A stretch of 64,000 nucleotides of DNA from Ketobacter alkanivorans (lineage in GTDB: Bacteria > Pseudomonadota > Gammaproteobacteria > Pseudomonadales > Ketobacteraceae): NCBI RefSeq assembly GCF_002863865.1, contig NZ_CP022684.1, forward strand, positions 1,443,501-1,507,500, in the 5' to 3' direction. The position numbers and the translations under genes were made by a program. Below the pieces are notes generated by a model. The model had not been told where the DNA came from. It made no database searches and worked only from the letters and a program-made list of their open reading frames with translations. Below, in pieces: positions 19,252 to 29,234 of this stretch. Every line of letters begins with the position of its first letter. Within the stretch, counting starts at the first letter, position 1.

Positions 19252-19274
19252 CTCGGAGCAATGGTTGCTCCGAG
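19252..19274 (+). promoter_or_regulatory. 10-bp stem hairpin in 5' leader of DUF4397 gene
   Basis: CTCGGAGCAA (19252-19261) and TTGCTCCGAG (19265-19274) form a perfect 10-bp stem with a 3-base loop, 18 bp upstream of the DUF4397 start and 70 bp after uvrA. No U tract follows on either strand, so it is not a standard terminator. It may be a partial terminator after uvrA or an mRNA 5' stability or control element. Confidence 0.5.
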
Positions 19275-19292
19275 ACCAACAGGAGAACGACT

Positions 19293-20711
19293 ATGCATAA
19301 GATAACCACACTCAGTGCCGCCATCGCATCCACCCTCGTACTCACCGGTTGTGATGACGAAAAATACGACAAATTCTTCCCCAAAGGCGAACTACGCGTT
19401 ATCCACGCATCGGTAGATGCGCCACCGGTCAATGTTATCCTCAACGGCAAGACAAGTATCGAAAACCTGGATTACGCAGAAAGCTCTGGTTTCCAAACCG
19501 TGCGCGCCGGTAGCTACCGGGTACAAGTTGAAGGCATCATTCCAGGAGGCAACGCCACCGTTATCGACGTGGATGGCTTTGCCATCAACAAAAATGCCTC
19601 CCCCACTGTTATAGCTCTTAACACCGTAAGCAGCATCGAGCCTATCGTAGTGCAAGAATCGACAGCAGCCCCCGCAGATGGAGAGGTGGCTACAGTAGTG
19701 GTTCATGGTGCATCAGCCGCAGGCGCTGTTGATATCTATTTGACCGCACCAGGTGACAGCATCAGCGGTTATACGCCTGCGTTTAATTTCGACTTCAAAG
19801 ACAGCATCGATGCAGGCGCGCTGCCCACTGGAACCGTTGAAATCCAGGCAGCGATCGGCAGCACAGTTGTCTACAACTCCGGAGCGGTAGACCTAAGCCC
19901 CTTCTCTGGACAAAAAATTATGCTGGTAGCCGTTAACTCAGAAAACGACACCGAGAATAGCGCCTCACCGATCAAAATACTCGCCGTTACAGACACTGCC
20001 ACCATTGAACTGAGGGATGCAGACACCCAGTTTGGCGCCAAAGTGGTACACGCGTCACCCGATGCATCCGCTGCAGCTGGCGGACCGGTTGAAGTCTTCG
20101 CAACCAGCAGCGCACTTGGAATAGCACCACTCGAGTTAATCGATGCATTCGACTACACCGACATAACCCCATCTGCCGCTAGCTATATCAATGCTCCAGC
20201 AGGAGACTACCTGTTCGATGTCGCGCCAGACACCGACTCCATCGGTGATAGCATATATACTTCTGCGAATCTCACCCTGACTTCAGGCAGCGAGTACACC
20301 GTAATCGCCGCGGGCAGGGTGACAACGTCTCCAGCGTTCTCACTACTTGCCACCCAAGATAACAACCGTTCAATCGCTACCCAAGCAAGCCTTAAGCTGA
20401 CCCATGCGGCACCTGCAGCAGGAACCGTCGACGTATTCATCACAGCGGCAGGAAGCTACACCACTGCAGAAGTAGAAGCAGGCTTCGCTGGGACACCTCT
20501 GCTAGATGAATTCGCTTTCGGGGACATTACGGATTACGTCGCCGTTGCACCAGGAGCGTATGACATCAGAGTGTTGGCAGGCGGGGTAACTGCAATAAAT
20601 CTAGAGGGAGTCGCGGTGAGTGGTGGCGATGTTTTGCACGCCATTGCAAGAGGCCCAAGCGAACCGTCCGGCACACCTAGCGACTTTGGAGTGATTTTAC
20701 TGAGCAACTAA
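19293..20711 (+). CDS. DUF4397-repeat lipoprotein
   Basis: 472 aa. The signal peptide ends in the lipobox LTGC (Cys19), so it is predicted to be a lipoprotein; Asp-Asp at +2/+3 would favour inner-membrane retention by the E. coli Lol rule. Four tandem DUF4397-like units begin at about residues 33 (LRVIHASVDAPPVNVIL), 131 (VVVHGASAAGAVDIYLT), 245 (AKVVHASPDA...VEVFAT) and 366 (LKLTHAAPAAGTVDVFITA), each a probable beta-sandwich domain. DUF4397 proteins are cell-surface or envelope proteins of unknown function. AGGAGA lies 8 bases upstream of the ATG. It may be read from uvrA or its own promoter. Confidence 0.88.
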   Translation: MHKITTLSAAIASTLVLTGCDDEKYDKFFPKGELRVIHASVDAPPVNVILNGKTSIENLDYAESSGFQTVRAGSYRVQVEGIIPGGNATVIDVDGFAINKNASPTVIALNTVSSIEPIVVQESTAAPADGEVATVVVHGASAAGAVDIYLTAPGDSISGYTPAFNFDFKDSIDAGALPTGTVEIQAAIGSTVVYNSGAVDLSPFSGQKIMLVAVNSENDTENSASPIKILAVTDTATIELRDADTQFGAKVVHASPDASAAAGGPVEVFATSSALGIAPLELIDAFDYTDITPSAASYINAPAGDYLFDVAPDTDSIGDSIYTSANLTLTSGSEYTVIAAGRVTTSPAFSLLATQDNNRSIATQASLKLTHAAPAAGTVDVFITAAGSYTTAEVEAGFAGTPLLDEFAFGDITDYVAVAPGAYDIRVLAGGVTAINLEGVAVSGGDVLHAIARGPSEPSGTPSDFGVILLSN

Positions 20712-20760
20712 GGCCATTATTTATAGGCCCCGTCCAAAATACGTTGACGGTTTTTGATTG

Positions 20761-20788
20761 AAGCGGCTGCATTAGTCAGCCGCTTTTT
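20761..20788 (+). terminator. Terminator after DUF4397 gene
   Basis: AAGCGGCTG (20761-20769) and CAGCCGCTT (20777-20785) form a 9-bp perfect stem with a 7-base loop followed by T residues to 20788. It ends the plus-strand lipoprotein transcript. The hairpin is built from the degenerate transposase end, whose stop codon lies in the loop. Confidence 0.8.
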
Positions 20789-21010
20789 CGTGCACGTCGT
20801 TTGACGTTTTCATGCCGAGGCTCAAGTACGGCCTTATTTCGTTGCAAGTGGACACAGATCGTTCAATCAGCCATACCCATCTGTCATCAAAGGCCTGATG
20901 CCATTCCGACGCAACTCATCCTAGTACCGCGATGAGTAGTATTAAAGCCCTCTGCCTGAGTGATGGATGACCACATGAGCAACAGATTCTTGAGGGGGCT
21001 CGTCTTCTAG
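20772..21010 (-). pseudogene. IS3-family transposase OrfB remnant (C-terminal part)
   Basis: Translating the minus strand gives the IS3-type DDE integrase end in pieces: VIHHSGRGL followed by a stop codon, YYSSRY, another stop, DELRRNGIRPLMTDGYG, then a frameshift into WLIERSV and RPYLSLGMKTSNDVHEK, ending at a stop at 20774-20772. HHSDRGxQY and RPHxSLGxxTPxxVH are consensus motifs of this family. At least two nonsense codons and a frameshift show it is dead. The first two-thirds of OrfB are missing. Confidence 0.8.
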
Positions 21011-21079
21011 CGACTTCCGAAGACGTTTGCAATTGTTAGGCTGGCGTTTCCGGGAATTTTTTTAAGAAGTCGTGGTTCG

Positions 21080-21220
21080 TCATGCTGGCTGAGACCAGTC
21101 CAGCTTACCGTGTTTTCGCAGCAATGCCAAAACGGTAGAACGGCCTTGAATACCACACTTGTTTTGAGCCTGCTTGAAGGTCGGTTCGCCTTTTTAAACA
21201 GACTCAACGACACTTAATTC
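21080..21220 (-). pseudogene. IS3-family OrfA remnant (helix-turn-helix part)
   Basis: The minus-strand frame ELSVVESV, a stop codon, then GEPTFKQAQNKCGIQGRSTV and LALLRKHGKLDWSQPA matches the N-terminal helix-turn-helix of IS3-group OrfA proteins. It ends at a TGA at 21082-21080. With the OrfB remnant just downstream on the same strand it is one decayed element with a large internal deletion. No terminal inverted repeats or target duplication could be recognised. It lies just beyond the rplQ terminator. Confidence 0.7.
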
Positions 21221-21331
21221 AAAGCCCAGACTGCAAACGCGCTGAGTTAGCGCATTCCAGGTTTGTGGAAAGTGTTTTCCATAAAATAGGCCCCATGTGC
21301 GTGAACCTATTTCAGGATGGGACAAGGATAT

Positions 21332-21363
21332 AAAAAAAGCCCGGTCATGACCGGGCTTTTTTT
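21332..21363. terminator. Bidirectional terminator after rplQ
   Basis: A perfect palindrome of seven A, GCCCGGTCA, TGACCGGGC and seven T (21332-21363). The 16-bp arm with a run of A/T on both ends makes a very strong intrinsic terminator for the whole ribosomal protein supercluster on the minus strand, only 15 bp beyond the rplQ stop. Confidence 0.95.
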
Positions 21364-21378
21364 TGGCAACAGCTCGAC

Positions 21379-21771
21379 CTATTCGTCGTCCAACTCAACC
21401 GCTTCTGCAGCAATTGGGCGATCAACCAGCTCAACATAAGCCATAGGTGCTTTATCACCGGCACGGAATCCGCATTTTAGAATGCGAATATAGCCACCGG
21501 GTCGCTCCTTGTAGCGGGGACCAAGATCAGTAAACAGCTTTCCAACCGCTTCTTTGCTACGAGTACGAGCAAAGGCCAAACGGCGGTTAGCTACACTGTC
21601 ACTCTTTGCCAAAGTAATCAGAGGCTCTGCATGACGACGCAACTCTTTAGCTTTTGGCAACGTAGTTTTGATCAACTCGTGCTCTACCAGAGAAACTGCC
21701 ATGTTGCGAAACATCGCTTTACGATGGCTGCTGTTTCTGTTTAATTTACGACCACTTTTACGGTGACGCAT
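21379..21771 (-). CDS. rplQ: 50S ribosomal protein L17
   Basis: 130 aa. Opens with [20 protein letters not shown], the invariant L17 start, and ends in an acidic tail. L17 sits near the peptide exit tunnel of the large subunit. Last gene of the alpha operon (rpsM-rpsK-rpsD-rpoA-rplQ), 48 bp after rpoA, with AAAGGA 9 bases before the ATG. The rpoA-rplQ gap holds a 7-bp hairpin (about 21797-21814 on the minus strand). Confidence 0.98.
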   Translation of the reverse strand: MRHRKSGRKLNRNSSHRKAMFRNMAVSLVEHELIKTTLPKAKELRRHAEPLITLAKSDSVANRRLAFARTRSKEAVGKLFTDLGPRYKERPGGYIRILKCGFRAGDKAPMAYVELVDRPIAAEAVELDDE

Positions 21772-21819
21772 CGCTCTTTTCCTTTACAACTTGCGGCCCC
21801 GAATGCTCGGAGCAATGGT

Positions 21820-22824
21820 TTAACGTTTCTTCAGTACGCGCTCATCATCACGCAGACTGCCAGGAGGCCAATTTTCGAGGCGCATACCCAGAGAAAGGCC
21901 CTTAGACGCCAATACGTCTTTGATCTCAGTCAATGACTTCTTACCCAAGTTTGGGGTTTTCAGCAACTCAACTTCTGTACGCTGAACCAAGTCACCGATA
22001 TAGTAAACGTTCTCTGCTTTCAAGCAATTCGCGGAGCGAACGGTAAGCTCAAGATCATCTACTGGACGCAACAAAATCGGATCAATCTCATCGCGTTCTT
22101 CAACCTTCTGCGGCTCTGACTCTTTCTCAAGATCCACAAACACGGCCAATTGCTGCTGCAGAATAGTGGCCGCTCGGCGAATAGCGTCTTCCGCATCGAT
22201 AGTGCCGTTAGTCTCAAGATCGATAACCAGCTTATCCAGATCGGTACGCTGCTCTACCCGCGCACTCTCAACAACATAGGCTACTCGACGAATTGGCGAA
22301 TATGTCGCATCCAGTTGCAGGCGACCAACGCCACGCGTCTCTTCTTCACTATCACGTCCGTCGGCTGGCTCATAACCGCGACCCTTCTGAATACGAAGCT
22401 TCATATTCAGCTTGGTGCCAGCACTCAAGTTGGCGATAACCAACTCTTTGTTCATGATCTCAACATCGTGGTCCAACAGAATATCGCCAGCGGTAACAAT
22501 GCCGGGACCTTCCTTGTTGATACTCAATAATGCTTCACTTTTTTCATTCAAACGAACAGCGAGATTCTTGAGGTTCAACAGGATGTCAATAACGTCCTCT
22601 TGAACACCTTCAAGCGTACTGTACTCATGAACTACGCCATCAATCTCAACTTCTGTTACTGCTGCCCCAGGCATGCTGGACAATAAAATACGACGCAGCG
22701 CATTGCCCAGAGTGTGTCCGAAGCCCCTTTCCAAAGGTTCTAACGTGACCTTTGCATGGGTTTCGTTAATTTCCTGAACACCGATAGTCCTTGGTGTTAA
22801 AAACTCATTAACAGAGCGTTGCAT
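21820..22824 (-). CDS. rpoA: RNA polymerase alpha subunit
   Basis: 334 aa from the ATG at 22824, preceded by GAGGTGG at 8 bases; the four-residue extension to 22836 is not conserved. The N-terminal domain (about 1-235, with [20 protein letters not shown]) dimerises and nucleates polymerase assembly. The C-terminal domain (about 250-330, with [20 protein letters not shown]) binds UP elements and activators. Both are complete. Lies 32 bp after rpsD. Confidence 0.98.
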   Translation of the reverse strand: MQRSVNEFLTPRTIGVQEINETHAKVTLEPLERGFGHTLGNALRRILLSSMPGAAVTEVEIDGVVHEYSTLEGVQEDVIDILLNLKNLAVRLNEKSEALLSINKEGPGIVTAGDILLDHDVEIMNKELVIANLSAGTKLNMKLRIQKGRGYEPADGRDSEEETRGVGRLQLDATYSPIRRVAYVVESARVEQRTDLDKLVIDLETNGTIDAEDAIRRAATILQQQLAVFVDLEKESEPQKVEERDEIDPILLRPVDDLELTVRSANCLKAENVYYIGDLVQRTEVELLKTPNLGKKSLTEIKDVLASKGLSLGMRLENWPPGSLRDDERVLKKR

Positions 22825-22856
22825 ATAGAGTACCACCTCAACCTTTTGCTTATTTA

Positions 22857-23477
22857 TTACTTAGAATAAAGCTCTACGATTAGGTTTTCGTTGAGTTCTG
22901 AGGGAAGATCAGTACGCTCTGGTACAGCCTTGAAAACACCTTCTTTCTTCTTGGTATCCACTTCTACCCAGGACGCAAACCCACGCTGTTCCGCCAATTC
23001 CATTGCCGCGCTAACGCGCAGTTGGTTTTTGGCTTTTTCACGCACGGCTACCACATCACCAGGTGAAACCTGGAAAGAAGCCACGTTAACAGTTTGACCA
23101 TTAACCATAATCGCTTTGTGGCTGACCAACTGACGGGCTTCAGAACGCGTTGAGCCGAAGCCCATACGGTAAACCACGTTATCCAGACGACCTTCCAGCA
23201 ACTGAAGCAAATTCTCACCTGTGGCGCCTTTCTGACGCGCTGCTTCAGTGTAATAATTTCGGAACTGACGCTCTAGCACGCCGTATATACGACGAACTTT
23301 TTGCTTCTCACGCAACTGTGTACCGTAGTCAGACAAACGACCACGACGCTCACCGTGCATACCGGGAGCTTTCTCAGAGCGGCACTTGTTCTCATACGCA
23401 CGAACACCACTCTTCAAACCAAGATCGGTGCCTTCGCGACGAGACAACTTACATTTAGGGCCTAAGTACCTAGCCAT
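22857..23477 (-). CDS. rpsD: 30S ribosomal protein S4
   Basis: 206 aa. [19 protein letters not shown] is the standard S4 start, and the S4 RNA-binding domain ([28 protein letters not shown], about 95-125) is intact. S4 starts 30S assembly on 16S rRNA and in E. coli represses its own operon by binding the rpsM leader. Lies 14 bp after rpsK. Confidence 0.98.
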   Translation of the reverse strand: MARYLGPKCKLSRREGTDLGLKSGVRAYENKCRSEKAPGMHGERRGRLSDYGTQLREKQKVRRIYGVLERQFRNYYTEAARQKGATGENLLQLLEGRLDNVVYRMGFGSTRSEARQLVSHKAIMVNGQTVNVASFQVSPGDVVAVREKAKNQLRVSAAMELAEQRGFASWVEVDTKKKEGVFKAVPERTDLPSELNENLIVELYSK

Positions 23478-23491
23478 TTATAGGACTCCCA

Positions 23492-23887
23492 TTAAACTCG
23501 ACGTTTCTTAGGTGGACGACAACCATTGTGTGGAATGGGAGTCACGTCAGTAATACTGTTAATTTTATAGCCACAAGAATGCAGAGCACGTACCGCGGAC
23601 TCGCGACCAGGGCCTGGGCCCTTAACCATCACTTCAAGATTCTTCAAACCATACTCTTGCGCAGCCAAGCCAGCTTTTTCAGCTGCTACCTGTGCGGCGA
23701 AAGGCGTGCTCTTACGAGACCCCCTAAAACCGCAACCACCAGCAGTAGCCCAAGAGAGGGCGTTGCCTTGACGGTCTGACAGAGTAATGATGGTGTTGTT
23801 GAAGGAAGCGTGAATGTGCGCCACACCATCAACAACTGACTTCTTAACTTTCTTACGCGTACGCGCTGTTGCTTTAGCCTTAGCCAT
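23492..23887 (-). CDS. rpsK: 30S ribosomal protein S11
   Basis: 131 aa. Contains the S11 core [20 protein letters not shown] and ends [14 protein letters not shown], where the Asn-Gly is the site of isoaspartate formation in E. coli. S11 lies on the platform of the small subunit near the mRNA exit. Lies 25 bp after rpsM. Confidence 0.98.
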   Translation of the reverse strand: MAKAKATARTRKKVKKSVVDGVAHIHASFNNTIITLSDRQGNALSWATAGGCGFRGSRKSTPFAAQVAAEKAGLAAQEYGLKNLEVMVKGPGPGRESAVRALHSCGYKINSITDVTPIPHNGCRPPKKRRV

Positions 23888-23912
23888 TTAACTGATTCCT
23901 GAACGTTACGCT

Positions 23913-24269
23913 TTACTTACGAATTGCTTTACGTGGCCCTTTACGGGTACGCGCATTGGTCTTAGTGCGCTGTCCACGAACGGGCAAGCTGCGACGGTGA
24001 CGCAGACCACGGTAGCAACCCAGATCCATCAGACGCTTGATGTTCATCGACACTTCACGACGCAAATCACCTTCTGTAGGGTGACCGGCTACTTCGTTAC
24101 GTACCGCGTCAAGTTGCTCATCCGTCAACTCTCTAATCTTGGTAGCTGGGTTTATACCAACTGCTGCACAAATGGCTTGTGCCTTTGTGTTCCCGATACC
24201 AAAGATATAGGTCAGAGATATAACCGCATGTTTGTTATCAGGAATATTGACGCCTGCTATACGGGCCAT
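23913..24269 (-). CDS. rpsM: 30S ribosomal protein S13
   Basis: 118 aa. Starts [20 protein letters not shown] and has the basic tail [18 protein letters not shown] that reaches the P-site tRNA. S13 forms intersubunit bridges at the head of the 30S. First cistron of the alpha operon; the 123-bp leader to rpmJ is where the S4 repressor site lies in E. coli. Confidence 0.98.
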   Translation of the reverse strand: MARIAGVNIPDNKHAVISLTYIFGIGNTKAQAICAAVGINPATKIRELTDEQLDAVRNEVAGHPTEGDLRREVSMNIKRLMDLGCYRGLRHRRSLPVRGQRTKTNARTRKGPRKAIRK

Positions 24270-24392
24270 CCAACTTACTCCATTTACTCGAGCTTAAAAA
24301 CTGTTTATCAGCCGCGAAAGGGCGCAAAGAATATCTTCACAGCCCACAAAAATCAACTAAATAGATCTTTGTCTTATCACGAAGGTTAAATA
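24270..24392 (-). promoter_or_regulatory. Candidate alpha-operon (S4) leader
   Basis: The 123-bp rpmJ-rpsM gap is long compared with neighbouring gaps. It includes a possible GGGC...GCCC pairing and a weak AATGGAG near the rpsM ATG. In E. coli the equivalent leader folds into a pseudoknot bound by S4. Position supports the call; the fold was not established by eye. Confidence 0.35.
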
Positions 24393-24509
24393 TTAGCCCT
24401 GACGCTGCTTGTGACGGGGCTCAGAACTACAAATTACCCGTACGGAGCCCTTGCGGCGTACGATTTTGCAGTTACGACAAATCTTCTTAACTGATGCCTG
24501 AACTTTCAT
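24393..24509 (-). CDS. rpmJ: 50S ribosomal protein L36
   Basis: 38 aa, [20 protein letters not shown] followed by [18 protein letters not shown]. Cys11, Cys14, Cys27 and His33 form the zinc site, so this is the zinc-binding (C+) form. L36 stabilises the central part of 23S rRNA. Lies between secY (30 bp upstream) and the alpha-operon leader, the usual gammaproteobacterial position. Confidence 0.97.
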   Translation of the reverse strand: MKVQASVKKICRNCKIVRRKGSVRVICSSEPRHKQRQG

Positions 24510-24539
24510 GTCAAACTCCAAACAAGCTTAGGTTAAACC

Positions 24540-25880
24540 TTAACGAACTAGGCCGGTTCCGCCATAGCCTTTCAGGTTTGCTTTCTTCATCAAGGACTCG
24601 TATTGCTTGGACATCAGGTGACTTTGCACCTGCGCCATAAAGTCCATTACCACAACCACCACGATCAACAGGGAGGTCCCGCCCAAATAGAATGGTACGT
24701 TACCGAAAGCCTGCAGCCCTTGGGGCAATAAACACACTAACGTTATATAGATCGCGCCAACCAGCGTTAAGCGCCCCAACACCCCGTCAATGTACTTGGC
24801 CGTTTGCTCGCCTGGTCGAATCCCGGGAACAAATGCACCAGATTTTTTCAAATTATCCGCAACATCTCGGGGATTAAACATAATCGCCGTGTAGAAGTAG
24901 CAGAAAAACACAATCAAAAGAGCAAAAAGCAATAGATACAGCGGCTGACCCGGCCCCAAAGCCAGAGACACTTCCTGCAACCAGGCCATATTTTCATTTT
25001 CGCCAAACCACTGACCAATACTTGCTGGGAACAACAGAATACTGGTTGCAAAAATAGGTGGTATCACGCCTGCCATATTAATTTTCAAAGGCAGATGAGA
25101 ACGCTGGGCTGCAAATACCTTCCTACCCTGCTGACGACGCGCGTATTCTATAGTAATTCTGCGTTGAGCGCGCTCCATAAACACCACAAAAAACACAGTA
25201 ATTACGGCGACAATACCCAAAATCAGCAGAACTGCTACATTTAACTCGCCCTGTCGAGTCGCTTCCAGGGCCTGACCGATAGCCTGTGGTAAGCCTGCGA
25301 CGATACCGGCAAAGATGATCATCGATATACCGTTACCGATTCCGCGCTCGGTAACTTGCTCACCCAACCACATCAGAAACATCGTACCGGTGGTCAACGT
25401 TACTACAGCAGGAAACAACCACGAGAATCCGACCGTTAAGGTGATCCCTTGCGTTTGTAGCGCCATTGCCATGCCAAGCGACTGCAAGGTGGCCAATCCC
25501 AATGTTCCGTAACGGGTGTACTGAGATATCTTGCGGCGACCAGCTTCACCTTCTTTTTTTAACTGCTCAAGCTGAGGACTCACTGCAGATAAAAGCTGCA
25601 TGATAATAGACGCCGAGATGTAGGGCATGATACCCAGCGCCAATATAGACATGCGCTCCAAAGCCCCACCAGAGAACATGTTAAACAAACTCAGGATTGT
25701 GTCCTGTTGTTGCTTGAATAAATTCTGTAACTGGATTGGGTCGATGCCTGGTACCGGAATATGAGCGCCAATTCGATAAACTAGAATCGCGAAAAACAAG
25801 AATTTTAGGCGAGCCCAAAGCTCGCCCATTCCCGCTCCTTTCATATTCGGCATACCGGCCTGTTGGGGCTTGGCTGCCAT
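24540..25880 (-). CDS. secY: Protein translocase channel SecY
   Basis: 446 aa integral membrane protein with ten predicted helices. The N-terminus and the first helix [22 protein letters not shown] match SecY, as do the plug region just after it and the cytosolic loops for SecA and ribosome binding ([33 protein letters not shown]). It forms the Sec channel with SecE and SecG. Its ATG is 1 bp after rplO, whose end supplies GAGGAA as ribosome binding site, so the two are tightly coupled. Confidence 0.98.
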   Translation of the reverse strand: MAAKPQQAGMPNMKGAGMGELWARLKFLFFAILVYRIGAHIPVPGIDPIQLQNLFKQQQDTILSLFNMFSGGALERMSILALGIMPYISASIIMQLLSAVSPQLEQLKKEGEAGRRKISQYTRYGTLGLATLQSLGMAMALQTQGITLTVGFSWLFPAVVTLTTGTMFLMWLGEQVTERGIGNGISMIIFAGIVAGLPQAIGQALEATRQGELNVAVLLILGIVAVITVFFVVFMERAQRRITIEYARRQQGRKVFAAQRSHLPLKINMAGVIPPIFATSILLFPASIGQWFGENENMAWLQEVSLALGPGQPLYLLLFALLIVFFCYFYTAIMFNPRDVADNLKKSGAFVPGIRPGEQTAKYIDGVLGRLTLVGAIYITLVCLLPQGLQAFGNVPFYLGGTSLLIVVVVVMDFMAQVQSHLMSKQYESLMKKANLKGYGGTGLVR

Positions 25881-25881
25881 A

Positions 25882-26316
25882 TTATTCCTCTATTTTTCCG
25901 CCAGCAGCTTCGATTGCTGCTTTAGCGCCCTTAGTAGCAGGAACGCCTTTCAAGGTTACTGCCTTGGTGATATCACCGGACAGTACAACTTTTACATATT
26001 TAGTGCTGCGACGAATTACACCTGCCGCCTTCAGTGCATCAATATCGACAACGTCGCTGGTTACTTTTGCCAACTCGGACAATCGAACTTCTTCTCGAAT
26101 CAACGATTTCTGAGAAGTGAAACCGAATTTAGGCAATCGACGCTGAATAGGCATCTGGCCGCCCTCAAAACCGGGCTTTATACCGCCACCAGATCTAGAA
26201 GTTTGCCCTTTAACGCCACGACCACCAGTTTTTCCCAGACCACTGCCTATGCCACGACCACGTCGTTTTGCCGCAGGCTTAGATCCGGCCGCAGGACCAA
26301 TACTGTTCAATCTCAT
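25882..26316 (-). CDS. rplO: 50S ribosomal protein L15
   Basis: 144 aa from the ATG at 26316 ([13 protein letters not shown]); the frame also opens at 26334 but that would overlap rpmD. The Gly/Arg-rich N-terminal extension ([20 protein letters not shown]) threads into 23S rRNA. L15 is a late assembly protein of the large subunit. Lies 4 bp after rpmD. Confidence 0.97.
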   Translation of the reverse strand: MRLNSIGPAAGSKPAAKRRGRGIGSGLGKTGGRGVKGQTSRSGGGIKPGFEGGQMPIQRRLPKFGFTSQKSLIREEVRLSELAKVTSDVVDIDALKAAGVIRRSTKYVKVVLSGDITKAVTLKGVPATKGAKAAIEAAGGKIEE

Positions 26317-26320
26317 GTTA

Positions 26321-26503
26321 TTAACCCTCAACACGAACCATGTAGTAAACTTTATTCACCATACCGCGAACAGCTGGCGTGTCTTCTACTTCAACGGTGT
26401 GACCTATGCGACGTAAGCCGAGGCCTCGTACACATGCCTTATGGCTTTCGATGCGACCAATTGTGCTTTTGGTCAGAGTCACTTTTATAGTGCTTTTGCT
26501 CAT
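26321..26503 (-). CDS. rpmD: 50S ribosomal protein L30
   Basis: 60 aa. The short form with [20 protein letters not shown] and [20 protein letters not shown] is typical of bacterial L30. Lies 5 bp after rpsE and 4 bp before rplO in the spc operon. Confidence 0.97.
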   Translation of the reverse strand: MSKSTIKVTLTKSTIGRIESHKACVRGLGLRRIGHTVEVEDTPAVRGMVNKVYYMVRVEG

Positions 26504-26508
26504 GACGA

Positions 26509-27009
26509 TTACCCTAGAATTTCTTCTACGCTTTTACCACGCTTGGCAGCAACATCTTCCGGAGACTTCATGGATGCCAAACCTTTAACGGTTGCTCGTA
26601 CAACATTCATTGGATTGGTTGAGCCGTAGCACTTCGCCAACACGTTATGAACACCCGCAACCTCTAATACGGCGCGCATCGCACCGCCAGCAATGATACC
26701 GGTACCGTCGGAAGCAGGCTGAAGATAAACCTTGGACGAACCATGCTGAGCTTTAATCTGATGCTGAAGCGTAGTTCCGTTCAGTTCAACTGAAACCATG
26801 TTACGTCGAGCGGCTTCCAACGCTTTCTGAATTGCCACTGGAACTTCACGGGCCTTTCCGCTACCAAAGCCTACTTTGCCGTTACCATCGCCAACAACTG
26901 TCAAAGCTGTAAAACCGAAAATACGTCCGCCTTTAACAACTTTTGCTACGCGGTTTACTTGAACTAACTTTTCTTGTAAACCTTCGTTTTTATCTTCAAC
27001 TTTAGCCAT
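26509..27009 (-). CDS. rpsE: 30S ribosomal protein S5
   Basis: 166 aa. The double-stranded RNA-binding N-terminal domain ([19 protein letters not shown], loop [19 protein letters not shown]) and the C-terminal S5 domain are complete. S5 helps decoding accuracy and helicase activity at the mRNA entry site. The residues changed in spectinomycin resistance (VKGGR loop) look wild type. Lies 11 bp after rplR. Confidence 0.98.
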   Translation of the reverse strand: MAKVEDKNEGLQEKLVQVNRVAKVVKGGRIFGFTALTVVGDGNGKVGFGSGKAREVPVAIQKALEAARRNMVSVELNGTTLQHQIKAQHGSSKVYLQPASDGTGIIAGGAMRAVLEVAGVHNVLAKCYGSTNPMNVVRATVKGLASMKSPEDVAAKRGKSVEEILG

Positions 27010-27020
27010 CTTAATACCCT

Positions 27021-27368
27021 TTAAAACTCAAGGCCGCCTTCACGAGCAGCTTCTGCCAACGCTTGCACCCGACCGTGATATTTGAATCCGGAGCGATCAA
27101 AGGCTACCTTACCAACGCCTTTTTCTTTAGCGCGTTCTGCAATCAGTTTACCAACAGCAGCTGCAGCGTCTTTATTGCTGGTGCCGCCTTGGAAACCTTT
27201 CTCGTTAGTGGAGGCACTTGCAATTACACTACTGCCATCAGTGCTGATGACTTGAGCGTATATGTGTTGGCTAGTGCGGTTAACTGTCAGTCGGGTTTCA
27301 CCCAACTCACGAATCTTCATTCTGGTGCGCTTCGCCCGGCGCAGTCGCGCGAATTTTTTATCGTTCAT
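27021..27368 (-). CDS. rplR: 50S ribosomal protein L18
   Basis: 115 aa from the ATG at 27368 ([19 protein letters not shown]), which agrees with the E. coli start; the four extra codons to 27380 are not conserved. L18 carries 5S rRNA into the large subunit with L5. Motifs [17 protein letters not shown] and [18 protein letters not shown] are intact. Confidence 0.97.
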   Translation of the reverse strand: MNDKKFARLRRAKRTRMKIRELGETRLTVNRTSQHIYAQVISTDGSSVIASASTNEKGFQGGTSNKDAAAAVGKLIAERAKEKGVGKVAFDRSGFKYHGRVQALAEAAREGGLEF

Positions 27369-27388
27369 GGCTACTGTCATCTCACCGA

Positions 27389-27922
27389 TTATTTTTTCTT
27401 GGCTTCTTTACGAAGCACATGCTCGTCAGAATACCTTACGCCTTTGCCTTTATAGGGCTCTGGCGGACGGAAACTACGTACGTTTGCTGCAACTTGTCCT
27501 AGCAGCTGTTTATCAGCGCTTTTCAGAACAACCTCAGTCTGGCTTGGCGTTTCAGCAGTTACACCGGCTGGCAATTCATACTCAACAGGGTGAGAAAAAC
27601 CCAGAGTCAAACTTAAGGTATTACCCTTAGCTTGCGCTCTGTAACCAACACCAATCAGTTCAAGTTTCCGCTCAAAGCCATTACTAACACCAAGCACCAT
27701 GTTATTTACCAACGACCGGAATGTTCCAGCCATTGCCCAGGACTGCTGACTTTCCTGAACTGGTTTAACAATCGCCTGACTGCCATCTAATTCAACCGCA
27801 ACTAGCGGATTCAGGTCGAGCTTAAGCTCGCCTTTCGAGCCTTTAACTACAAGCTCCTGCCCATTTACTTTGATATCAACCCCTGATGGGATATCTACCG
27901 GGCTCTTAGCTACTCGAGACAT
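27389..27922 (-). CDS. rplF: 50S ribosomal protein L6
   Basis: 177 aa from the ATG at 27922 ([19 protein letters not shown]). The frame extends to 27967 but that part overlaps rpsH and is not conserved. Two L6 domains, ending with [13 protein letters not shown], bind 23S rRNA close to the GTPase centre. Lies 13 bp after rpsH. Confidence 0.97.
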   Translation of the reverse strand: MSRVAKSPVDIPSGVDIKVNGQELVVKGSKGELKLDLNPLVAVELDGSQAIVKPVQESQQSWAMAGTFRSLVNNMVLGVSNGFERKLELIGVGYRAQAKGNTLSLTLGFSHPVEYELPAGVTAETPSQTEVVLKSADKQLLGQVAANVRSFRPPEPYKGKGVRYSDEHVLRKEAKKK

Positions 27923-27935
27923 TGCCGACCACCTA

Positions 27936-28328
27936 TTAAGATACGTAACACAGCACTTCGCCACCAACGCCTGCAGCGCGAGCAGCTCGATCAGTCATAA
28001 CGCCTTTATCGGTGGACACAATCGCCACACCAAGGCCACCCATAACTTTGGGTATGCTGTCATTGGATTTATATATTCGCAGACCAGGGCGACTAACACG
28101 CTTGATCTCATCAATTACTGGCTTGCCTTCAAAATATTTCAATTGCACTGTGAGCTCTGGAAGCTTCTCACCATCAACAGAAAAACCAGCGATATAACCT
28201 TCGTCCTGCAACACTTTGGCTACGGCCACTTTGGTTTTTGAAGAAGGCATAACCACGTTCGCTTTCTTAGCCATCTGGCCATTGCGAATCCGGGTCAACA
28301 TATCCGATAAAGGATCTTGCATACTCAT
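27936..28328 (-). CDS. rpsH: 30S ribosomal protein S8
   Basis: 130 aa. Starts [20 protein letters not shown] and has the C-terminal rRNA-binding [21 protein letters not shown]8 binds the central 16S domain and in E. coli is the translational repressor of the spc operon. Lies 24 bp after rpsN. Confidence 0.98.
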   Translation of the reverse strand: MSMQDPLSDMLTRIRNGQMAKKANVVMPSSKTKVAVAKVLQDEGYIAGFSVDGEKLPELTVQLKYFEGKPVIDEIKRVSRPGLRIYKSNDSIPKVMGGLGVAIVSTDKGVMTDRAARAAGVGGEVLCYVS

Positions 28329-28352
28329 TTCAAAATTCTCCGTTAACCGTAA

Positions 28353-28658
28353 TTACCAGCTGGATTTTACCAAACCTGGCACATCACCGCGCATAGCTGC
28401 TTCACGCAACTTGTTACGCGACAAACCAAACTTGCGGTAAAAACCGTGTGGGCGACCAGTCAAGCCGCAACGATTGCGCAAACGAGCCTTGGAAGCGTTA
28501 CGCGGCTGACGCTGCAACTTAATCTGTGCTTCCCATCGCTCTTCTTCAGTGCTGTCTGGGTTGCTGATAATAGCTTTAAGCTCGGCACGCTTTTTGGCGA
28601 ACTTAGCGACTGCGATCTGGCGCTTCTTTTCGCGCTCCATCATAGATACTTTTGCCAT
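28353..28658 (-). CDS. rpsN: 30S ribosomal protein S14 (zinc-free form)
   Basis: 101 aa. This is the long C-minus form: the C-terminal part [20 protein letters not shown] lacks the CxxC pairs of zinc-binding S14. S14 is in the 30S head. Lies 10 bp after rplE. Combined with the zinc-binding L36 in the same cluster this gives the common gammaproteobacterial pattern. Confidence 0.97.
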   Translation of the reverse strand: MAKVSMMEREKKRQIAVAKFAKKRAELKAIISNPDSTEEERWEAQIKLQRQPRNASKARLRNRCGLTGRPHGFYRKFGLSRNKLREAAMRGDVPGLVKSSW

Positions 28659-28668
28659 TATAAATCAC

Positions 28669-29208
28669 CTATTTCTTGAGCGGGAATTTGAAGGCTTCAA
28701 GCAATGCACGACCTTCTTCATCATTCTTTGCAGTTGTAGTAATGGTGATATCCATACCACGGATCTTATCGATCTTGTCGTAGTCGATTTCAGGAAACAC
28801 AATCTGTTCCTTCACACCCATACTATAGTTACCCTGACCATCGAACGATCTGGGATTCAAACCACGGAAATCGCGAATTCGGGGGATTGCCATAGAGACA
28901 AGACGATCAAGAAACTCGTACATACGCTCGCCGCGCAAAGTAACCTTGGCACCAATGGGCCAACCTTCACGAATCTTAAAGCCTGCAACCGATTTGCGAG
29001 CCTTAGTTACCAAAGGCTTCTGACCTGTAATCAGTGACAAATCTGCTACGGCACCGTCGATGGCCTTTTTATCTTGAGAGGCTTCACCTACACCCATATT
29101 GAGGGTGATCTTGGTGATCTTAGGCACTTCCATAACGCTTTTGTATCCGAATTGCTGCTGCAGCTGGGACACGACTTCGTTTTTGTAGACTTCTTTCAAT
29201 CTGCTCAT
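28669..29208 (-). CDS. rplE: 50S ribosomal protein L5
   Basis: 179 aa. Motifs [30 protein letters not shown] and the closing [21 protein letters not shown] mark L5. It binds 5S rRNA and contacts P-site tRNA. Lies 26 bp after rplX. Confidence 0.98.
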   Translation of the reverse strand: MSRLKEVYKNEVVSQLQQQFGYKSVMEVPKITKITLNMGVGEASQDKKAIDGAVADLSLITGQKPLVTKARKSVAGFKIREGWPIGAKVTLRGERMYEFLDRLVSMAIPRIRDFRGLNPRSFDGQGNYSMGVKEQIVFPEIDYDKIDKIRGMDITITTTAKNDEEGRALLEAFKFPLKK

Positions 29209-29234
29209 TGCTATAACCCGATACCTTTTAAGGC

